Virus record (IMG/VR): IMGVR_UViG_3300048583_000366
Span: 1 to 64,000 of that record
Source of the DNA: a virus
Reading direction: 5' to 3' (one strand)
DNA length: 64,000 nt
Both the position numbers and the translations under genes were made by a program. The notes under the pieces are model-generated. The model saw nothing but the letters and a program-made list of their open reading frames with translations, searched no databases and had not been told where the DNA came from. Below, one piece after another: positions 58,753-64,000 of this stretch. Numbering within the stretch: position 1 is the stretch's first letter; the number at the start of each line of letters is the position of its first letter.

Positions 58753-59034
58753 CTATTTTTTAGCAGCTCTTGGGCTTGTGAAGTCCGGTAAATCCTCTTT
58801 TCTCTTGGAAAGATCAGCCATGGATAGAGATGTGCCACCATTTTTAGCCTTTTCTACCTCTTCCTTTCTTCGTAGGTTAATATCTGATATCTTCTTTACG
58901 TTGAATGCCCTATAAGCTATGGGCATGTGATAAGCCTCTGAATAAGATATTCCTCCTTCAGAGTTCATAGCAAGCCATAATACCTCATCGAACATTAAAC
59001 TCCTATACTCAAAGCTCAGGCCAAAAAAAGTCAA
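58753..59034 (-). CDS. Tail/baseplate assembly protein, possible frameshift product
   Basis: The frame overlaps the end of the T4_baseplate-family gene by 26 bases. It could start at TTG (59034), at the internal ATG (58995, 80 aa), or be reached by a +1 or -2 shift at a T7 run (59023-59029). The product has SFEYRSLMFDEVLWLAMNSEGGISYSEAYHMPIAYRAF, a pattern typical of the small downstream partner of gp26-type genes. Tail-assembly chaperone pairs are often made by frameshifting. Confidence 0.55.
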   Translation of the reverse strand: MTFFGLSFEYRSLMFDEVLWLAMNSEGGISYSEAYHMPIAYRAFNVKKISDINLRRKEEVEKAKNGGTSLSMADLSKRKEDLPDFTSPRAAKK

Positions 59035-59773
59035 CCGTCATCGGTAAAGTCAGGCCCTCCACCACCTCTCCATTACCTCTAACAAAATCAAACTTCATAT
59101 CTATATCCGGAGAAATAGTTGACATATACTTTCTGAGTTCCTGAGAATCTCTCATTGGCATGGCTTTGACAAAGTCCCTTATCTGTTTTTGGTCCCTGTT
59201 ACCATTCACAGCAACAATAGTGTGATATAACCTCACAGTTATGTCGGAAGTTACATTTTTATTTATCTTCTGCAGTCCTTTAAGCTCACCTTCTATGTTA
59301 TTTTCGTCTTTGTGGCTCAAAAGTTTAAAGGTAATGGTAGCTTTAGACATGGGGAGAAGGAAATCAAACTCATTTACACCTTTTGTAAACAGGCTCCAGT
59401 CAACTTCTTTGTCTTTTAAATCTGCCAGGTCCACTGTTACATCTTCTTGAACCTTTGTTACCGGGTCAATATACTTAAAAGTGTACTTAGACCCGTAGGC
59501 AAGTATCCTGGCACCTACTAAAATAGCATTTTTGTCACCTACAAGGAGTTCATCATAATTGACTTTACTAGCAATTATAGACTGCAGGAACTTATCAAGG
59601 ACTACGCCTTGCTGTATGTAGTTCCTATTGGTAAGAATGTCCTCATGAAGGGCTGTGGGAAGGTATAAATCTACTATTCCGGAGGATAGTGGACTTGTTT
59701 CTGGGTAAAGAAGGCCTTTAGAAGGTAGGTCTAAAGGTTGAGTTGGAGTTTTAAATACTTGCTGATCGTTCAT
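59009..59773 (-). CDS. T4_baseplate-family protein (gp26-like)
   Basis: The 254-residue protein has LDLPSKGLLYPETSPL near residue 14, ILTNRNYIQQGVVLDKFLQSII near 45 and LVGDKNAILVGARILAYGSKY near 78, the pattern of the T4_baseplate family that includes gp26, a baseplate hub assembly protein. The C-terminus ends in FFWPEL just after a T7 run. A TATTTATA motif is 17 bases upstream. Confidence 0.78.
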   Translation of the reverse strand: MNDQQVFKTPTQPLDLPSKGLLYPETSPLSSGIVDLYLPTALHEDILTNRNYIQQGVVLDKFLQSIIASKVNYDELLVGDKNAILVGARILAYGSKYTFKYIDPVTKVQEDVTVDLADLKDKEVDWSLFTKGVNEFDFLLPMSKATITFKLLSHKDENNIEGELKGLQKINKNVTSDITVRLYHTIVAVNGNRDQKQIRDFVKAMPMRDSQELRKYMSTISPDIDMKFDFVRGNGEVVEGLTLPMTVDFFWPEL

Positions 59774-59790
59774 AAACTTTGTTTTGTATA

Positions 59791-59798
59791 TATAAATA
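59791..59798 (-). promoter_or_regulatory. Candidate late promoter motif TATTTATA
   Basis: The minus strand reads CTATATATTTATATATAC, 17 bases before the gp26-like start and directly after a strong terminator. This pair of signals shows a transcription-unit boundary. Confidence 0.6.
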
Positions 59799-59819
59799 TA
59801 TAGATTTTACTTTTTGCAC

Positions 59820-59848
59820 AAAAAAACCTACTTTTTTAAGGTAGGTTT
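59820..59848 (-). terminator. Strong intrinsic terminator
   Basis: The minus strand has an 8-bp stem, AAACCTAC/GTAGGTTT, with a 9-base loop and a run of seven T residues including the stem end. It ends the unit containing the 431-aa gene. Confidence 0.85.
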
Positions 59849-59877
59849 AATTGTTTTTCCTATGGTAGCAGGATATT

Positions 59878-61173
59878 TTACTTAGTGAATCCCTCTCTCA
59901 GGGCTACATTAAGCATAGCTTTTGCAATTTTCTCTTCATCTATCTCTCCTGCAGACTTGTCTTTAAGCTGAAGGACTTTCTCTATTGGCATTTTTTTCAT
60001 TATCTTCTCAATGGAGTCCTTATCTTTTATCACTTTTCCCAGATGTTTACGTATATTCTTAAGGTTGGATTCACCATCCTTCATCTGGACCGCTTTTTCT
60101 TTTTCTTCCAGCATTACTTCATGTGCAGTCAGACCCTCTAGGGCCGTTTTAGCAGCTTCCATATATTTTATAGCCTTATCTGCATGCTTCTTGTATTTAT
60201 TGTCCCTAGGGGCTTCAGAGATGGCATTAAGCTTATCCAGGATCTCTGACACTTGTCCAGATAAGTCTGTAGCTTTAGGAGATTGTACTGCATCCTCTTC
60301 AGTGGTAGGTTCCAGTTCATCTGCTTCTTCTAAAGAACTTGTTGATGGAATAGTACCAGACTTACGATATTTTATAGTATCCCCGGCTTTTGCTTTAGAT
60401 ATTGATTGCTTTTGTTGAGAAGTGGCTGTTTTTGAGGTACCATCGGTGGTTACTACTTCTTTATCCTCCTCGTCTACACGATTACCTGCTTTAAAAGTCA
60501 CTAATGACCCATTAGGATCTGGCTTATTTGTTACAGTATAGTCTCCAAATGGACTGTCTTTACCTTTCTGAGATTTAACTACATGGGTAACTATACCCTT
60601 TTCCTGGCTAATCCTCTTAGCTGCTTCAATGGCTTTCTTTAGATCAGGATTTTTTTCTTCTTTTATAGGCAGCGTTTTCTTTTCTCCATCTAATTTAGGT
60701 AACTCTTTCTCCCTTATAGTTCTTATAAGCCTTTCTAATGCTCTTTGAGCATTTTCTGGAAGAGGTCCAAATTCTTGATCAGGCTCTACATCTACTCTAA
60801 AAGATTTTTCTTTGCTTATATAATATTTTATTTTCTTACTTTTAGGATCCCTGGGGGTGTGAAAAATTATCTGTGCATCCATTCCGTCCGGTTTTCCCCG
60901 ATCTCCTTTTTCTATGGATGCTATGAAATTTTTATCTATAAGCTTAGCTACTCTATCCGCTTCGTTTTTAACATCAGGAGATATATTCTTTACAAATGTA
61001 TGTGCCTGACTCATACGTTTGGTCTTAGTTGCATCATCATCAGACTTATCAAAAGCATCTCTGGCTTTATCAAAAGCCTTATATCTTAATTCTGGGCTAA
61101 GCTCGCTAATTTTTCCAAATTCTTCTTTTATCATCTTGCTGATAAGCTTATCTAACTTAGGGAGTTGTTTCAT
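59878..61173 (-). CDS. Charged structural-block protein (431 aa)
   Basis: The 431-residue protein is very rich in Lys, Glu and Asp. It opens with a helical segment, KLDKLISKMIKEEFG, that resembles T4-type capsid-targeting peptides with an LxE/IxE cleavage site. Low-complexity Lys/Thr regions occupy the middle (about 190-300) and the C-terminus is helical. It could be an internal head, scaffold or tail protein. Late expression is suggested by TATTTATA 20 bases upstream. Confidence 0.55.
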   Translation of the reverse strand: MKQLPKLDKLISKMIKEEFGKISELSPELRYKAFDKARDAFDKSDDDATKTKRMSQAHTFVKNISPDVKNEADRVAKLIDKNFIASIEKGDRGKPDGMDAQIIFHTPRDPKSKKIKYYISKEKSFRVDVEPDQEFGPLPENAQRALERLIRTIREKELPKLDGEKKTLPIKEEKNPDLKKAIEAAKRISQEKGIVTHVVKSQKGKDSPFGDYTVTNKPDPNGSLVTFKAGNRVDEEDKEVVTTDGTSKTATSQQKQSISKAKAGDTIKYRKSGTIPSTSSLEEADELEPTTEEDAVQSPKATDLSGQVSEILDKLNAISEAPRDNKYKKHADKAIKYMEAAKTALEGLTAHEVMLEEKEKAVQMKDGESNLKNIRKHLGKVIKDKDSIEKIMKKMPIEKVLQLKDKSAGEIDEEKIAKAMLNVALREGFTK

Positions 61174-61193
61174 GTGTTGAAAGTATTATATAC

Positions 61194-61201
61194 TATAAAT
61201 A
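61194..61201 (-). promoter_or_regulatory. Candidate late promoter motif TATTTATA
   Basis: The minus strand reads ATGATATTTATAGTATA, 20 bases before the 431-aa gene. It overlaps the stop region of the metallopeptidase gene by one base. Confidence 0.5.
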
Positions 61202-61795
61202 TCATAATCCCTGCTCAATAAAAAGCTTTTCATATTTTTTAGCCAGCTTTTGATAATTCATACTAAACTTGCTTGGCATAGCATTGACCAGAACATGATT
61301 ATTGTATGGAGTGTTCAATGGAGAAGACCATTTTCTTGAAGTGAGTAAGTAGTTATAGAATTGAATATAGGTGTTAGCTTTCCTGGTATATGCAGCAATA
61401 TCTATTGGTAATGAGAATTTCTTTATAAGTTTAACCGTTCTTTTCTCATTATCCAGTTCCATATCCCTAACCCGGGCCATATGAGTAGCAATATTATCTA
61501 CCTCTTCACCAGCTAACCAACTATCAACAAATCCAACACTCTTATTTGCATTTATCCATAATTCAGTCTGATCCCTCCATTGGGTAAAATGCCCAAATTC
61601 ATGAGCTAAAATTTCTATAGCTATGGATTTTTTCATAGAACAGACCAAAGCAGGTACCTCCTCGTCAAAATACCCTGAAGCTTTTATATTGTCTGATACA
61701 ATTACATAACTCGTATTTCTTAGATCGCAGACTACTCCGTAATCCCTACACTCAGATTTAACATGGTCTATGAAATATAAGGATGATTTGGTCAT
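61202..61795 (-). CDS. Zinc metallopeptidase-like protein
   Basis: The 197-residue protein has EILAHEFGHFTQWRDQ near residue 60, an HExxH zincin active site, and a downstream Glu-rich stretch (LAGEEVDNIATHMARVRDME) where a third ligand is expected. There is no signal peptide, so it acts inside the cell or in the virion. It lies between tail-tube and tail-assembly genes. A role in tail or head maturation is a guess. Confidence 0.65.
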   Translation of the reverse strand: MTKSSLYFIDHVKSECRDYGVVCDLRNTSYVIVSDNIKASGYFDEEVPALVCSMKKSIAIEILAHEFGHFTQWRDQTELWINANKSVGFVDSWLAGEEVDNIATHMARVRDMELDNEKRTVKLIKKFSLPIDIAAYTRKANTYIQFYNYLLTSRKWSSPLNTPYNNHVLVNAMPSKFSMNYQKLAKKYEKLFIEQGL

Positions 61796-61801
61796 GGTAA
61801 A

Positions 61802-61809
61802 TATAAATA
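61802..61809 (-). promoter_or_regulatory. Candidate late promoter motif TATTTATA
   Basis: The minus strand reads ACTCTATTTATATTTACC, 6 bases before the metallopeptidase gene and just after the terminator of the tail-tube unit. Confidence 0.5.
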
Positions 61810-61825
61810 GAGTATATACAAAATA

Positions 61826-61853
61826 AAAATCCCCACTTTGTAGTGAGGATTTT
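61826..61853 (-). terminator. Intrinsic terminator after tail tube gene
   Basis: The minus strand forms a 12-bp stem with one mismatch, AAAATCCTCACT/AGTGGGGATTTT, and a 4-base loop, followed by TATTTT. It lies downstream of the tail-tube gene. Confidence 0.8.
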
Positions 61854-61877
61854 GTTATTAATTTAAGACATTGGTTA

Positions 61878-62366
61878 TTAGTAGTTTAGGATCATTCCAG
61901 AATTTCCAAGTGTCATTTCGATAGTAGTGTACTCAGAAGCTGACCAATCCCAATCTCCAAAGTTTGCCACATTCTTAATGAAGGCTTTCTTTATTACCCA
62001 CTCATTCACTGTGTTACCAACCGGATCAATAGCATTAAAGGTAATATCCTTCCAATAGAAGTCACCATACCCTGCTCTACCTGTTACAGTTTCGTATCCC
62101 AACCTGGCCCATTCCATAACTGCCTGGGCTCCACTAGGACTTACTGGGTTATAAAGGCTAAGAGTAAGGTCATTCCACCTACGCTTTTGCCTAAACTTTA
62201 TGTAACTGTTAATATGGTCGATAATTACCTCACCATCATCAAAGCCGATTCCGCTTATTTTTTTTATGAGATATGCCGGAATGCCATCGATAGACATTAC
62301 AAACCTATGTTGTAGGATAGGTTCAAACATTGTACCGAGCATCTGGTCTGTAGAAAGTATAGGCAT
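61878..62366 (-). CDS. Tail tube protein (gp19-like)
   Basis: The 162-residue protein matches T4 gp19-type tubes. FRFVMSIDGIPAYLIKKISGIGFDDGEVIIDHIN is the typical opening, then LTLSLYNPVSPSGAQAVMEW, and the C-terminus IEMTLGNSGMIL. It forms the inner tube of the contractile tail. Its order after sheath is the usual one for myoviruses. A near-match TATTTATTA lies about 25 bases upstream. Confidence 0.92.
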   Translation of the reverse strand: MPILSTDQMLGTMFEPILQHRFVMSIDGIPAYLIKKISGIGFDDGEVIIDHINSYIKFRQKRRWNDLTLSLYNPVSPSGAQAVMEWARLGYETVTGRAGYGDFYWKDITFNAIDPVGNTVNEWVIKKAFIKNVANFGDWDWSASEYTTIEMTLGNSGMILNY

Positions 62367-62401
62367 TTTACGTTAATTTATTTCTATTAATAAATATTAG
62401 A

Positions 62402-64000
62402 TTATTGAAAAACCGCTCCTGTAGCTGTTACATTAAACTCAAGAAGTATAAACTCTATGGATTTAGCTGGTGAGATATAAATCTTACCTATCAACTGGTT
62501 CCGGTCTATTACATCATTTGTGTTTAAAGACTCATCAATTACAACTCTGAAAGCATACAATCCTTGACGAGATTGAACATCTTCCATATAAGGAACTATC
62601 TGGTTGACCAACTTATTCCTGGTCTCTACCGTATTGTTTTCGAATACAAAGTTTTTAGCAATTCCTCCGATATACCCCCTAAGGTTTATTAAGAGCCTAC
62701 GAACATTTATACGGTTCAAGGCAGTATCCCTAACTTGTAGAGTTTTTTGTCCCCATATTACTACACCAGTGTTTGGAAACTTAGCAATTGGATTGATCCT
62801 GGCATTATAAAGAGCATCTCTGTCTGCTTTACTCAGCCTAACCCTAGTGTCTATCGCACCAAGAACACCACGTTGAAGACCAGCAGGAGCAAACCATTCA
62901 GCAGCCACTCTATCATTATAAGCATATCCTTCCGGAACAACTACTGATGGAGGTACTAGGATGTCTCTTGAACTTCCAAGATCCCTTACTTTAATCCATG
63001 GGTAGTAAACCGCACTGTAGCTAGAATCAAGGCCAGCAGCCGTTGCTACTGCAGTGGCTATAGTTGCATTCATTGAAGTAAGATCCCTCAGATATACGCA
63101 GTCTGTACGCTCTTCAGCGGTAGTCTGAGCATATGCTGTTACAGCTGCATGATACTCTTCTAAAACACCAGGAAGAACTAACAGATCGAACTGATATTCT
63201 TCAGCATTGTTTAAGATATCCAGAGCTTTTTTGTAAGAGGCATATCCAGGAGCTGTGTCGCTTGACAGATCGAAACCGAATACGTTGGTACCGTCTGCAG
63301 AGATATTAACTCCAAGTTTCTTTATAGTGATTGGATTCATTCCATCAGAACCACCTTGGAACGGTATTGTAAATTTATTATCGTTAGTAGGTTTGGTAAA
63401 GTTGGCATTGGACCCGGTGATCGCTTCACTAGGAACAGGATTAAGATAATTTAAGTTATCTATATTTCCATAATCAAATCCGGAATAAACAACTGATCCG
63501 GTATTGCTGCTTATGTTAGCAGCTGCTGGAAGATACACTTCGTAGAAACCAGCTACTGTCTCATAAAGAGACTCATATCCATTTGGATACAGTTGAGGGT
63601 GAGTTGATCCACCAGCAACACCATCGGTTGCTTCTACTCTTATGTATTTGGATATGTTTGGATAATCTCCATACTCTACTACCTTTCCTTGAACATCGCT
63701 ATACTCACTGTACTTAGTTCCTATTGCTTTCAAGATAAAGTTAGCTGAATTTGGATCCATGGATACATTCAAATACTGCTCTATGATAGAAGGGAACCTA
63801 TCAACATCGTTCCAGGCCCTTACGTAGATATCGAAAGAAGAGTATGTATTAGAATCAGATCCTTTAGTGATTCTGTTAAAAGACACTTTAATGTCTTTGT
63901 TAGTCTTAGTACCGTCTGAAAGATGATGGAATCTAAATAATCTCACTCCACTATCAGCAACAACCCATGGTGTAGCTGCATGGTTGTATCCACCTACAAA
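62402..64000 (-). CDS. Tail sheath protein, cut by the window edge
   Basis: The frame runs past the right edge, so the N-terminus is missing; about 533 residues are visible. A GTG within the frame near 63946 is not the true start, because coding sequence continues upstream (VGGYNHAATPWV...). The C-terminal half has the sheath signature: APAGLQRGVLGAIDTRVRLSKADRDALYNARINPIAKFPNTGVVIWGQKTLQ, then NVRRLLINLRGYIGGIAKNFVFENN. It is the contractile sheath and defines a myovirus. Confidence 0.95.
   Translation of the reverse strand, partial: FVGGYNHAATPWVVADSGVRLFRFHHLSDGTKTNKDIKVSFNRITKGSDSNTYSSFDIYVRAWNDVDRFPSIIEQYLNVSMDPNSANFILKAIGTKYSEYSDVQGKVVEYGDYPNISKYIRVEATDGVAGGSTHPQLYPNGYESLYETVAGFYEVYLPAAANISSNTGSVVYSGFDYGNIDNLNYLNPVPSEAITGSNANFTKPTNDNKFTIPFQGGSDGMNPITIKKLGVNISADGTNVFGFDLSSDTAPGYASYKKALDILNNAEEYQFDLLVLPGVLEEYHAAVTAYAQTTAEERTDCVYLRDLTSMNATIATAVATAAGLDSSYSAVYYPWIKVRDLGSSRDILVPPSVVVPEGYAYNDRVAAEWFAPAGLQRGVLGAIDTRVRLSKADRDALYNARINPIAKFPNTGVVIWGQKTLQVRDTALNRINVRRLLINLRGYIGGIAKNFVFENNTVETRNKLVNQIVPYMEDVQSRQGLYAFRVVIDESLNTNDVIDRNQLIGKIYISPAKSIEFILLEFNVTATGAVFQ

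Noticed and set aside
1-64000. CRISPR array, IS element or integrase
   Set aside because: No regularly spaced direct repeats, transposase or integrase was seen.

Overview
This window is part of the genome of a large, AT-rich, contractile-tailed (myovirus) double-stranded DNA phage, and a host in the Bacteroidota is likely. Evidence for a myovirus is the T4-like tail block at the right end: tail sheath, tail tube, a T4_baseplate-family protein, tape measure, LysM-type baseplate protein and a large hub-like protein. Evidence for the host is indirect. Several genes have the Bacteroidota -7 promoter element TAnnTTTG upstream, start codons are preceded by A-rich leaders rather than clear Shine-Dalgarno sequences, and the accessory families (YopX, LRxGN-type repeats of small proteins) are common in Bacteroidota phages. 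Nearly every gene is on the minus strand, tightly packed, often with ATGA or TAATG stop/start overlaps. One small gene (19086-19451) is on the plus strand.

Layout, left to right (transcription runs right to left). 1-4.6 kb: metallophosphoesterases, a dNMP kinase and an AAA ATPase. 4.7-6.8 kb: probable lysis/membrane genes (holin-like, two overlapping coiled-coil membrane proteins) and two Ig-like decoration-type proteins. 6.9-9 kb: a 2H phosphoesterase resembling anti-CBASS enzymes and thymidylate synthase. 9-16.5 kb: about 25 very small genes, including a YopX protein, an ASCH protein, a four-member paralogous family and a gene with an apparent frameshift at an A8 run. 16.5-17.2 kb: RNA island with one ordinary CAT-anticodon tRNA and two oversized tRNA-like genes. 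17.2-19.5 kb: ATP-grasp protein and small genes. 19.5-20.3 kb: a complete tmRNA (ssrA) gene whose T-loop is interrupted by a group I intron. 20.3-23.8 kb: small genes, a zinc/HTH protein and a WYL-like protein. 23.8-35.2 kb: a glycosylation island with about eight or nine glycosyltransferases, two methyltransferases and GDP-mannose 4,6-dehydratase. 35.3-48.6 kb: nucleotide metabolism, replication and chaperones (RecB/Cas4-like nuclease, GroEL, GroES, family A DNA polymerase, MazG, class II ribonucleotide reductase, DnaB-like helicase, 5' nuclease, UvsX/RecA, ssDNA-binding protein). 48.7-64 kb: a second, divergent family A polymerase-like protein and the tail/baseplate genes.

The genes form a coherent programme. 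Thymidylate synthase, dNMP kinase, RNR and MazG shape the nucleotide pool for the replisome. GroEL/GroES probably fold phage proteins. The tmRNA and tRNAs adjust translation. The glycosylation island probably decorates the virion, the phage DNA or the host surface. Two promoter-like motifs recur: TAnnTTTG before some early/middle genes, and an exact TATTTATA (usually ATATTTATA) before most tail-gene transcription units, often directly after a hairpin terminator. The latter is a candidate late promoter and is the exact reverse complement of the T4 late consensus.

The most notable finding is the phage tmRNA. It has a perfect 7-bp acceptor with the G3.U70 alanine identity pair, an unusually long predicted tag of about 27 residues ending in VMA, and a 236-nt ORF-less group I intron in the T-loop. 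No searches were run; family names rest on motifs read by eye.
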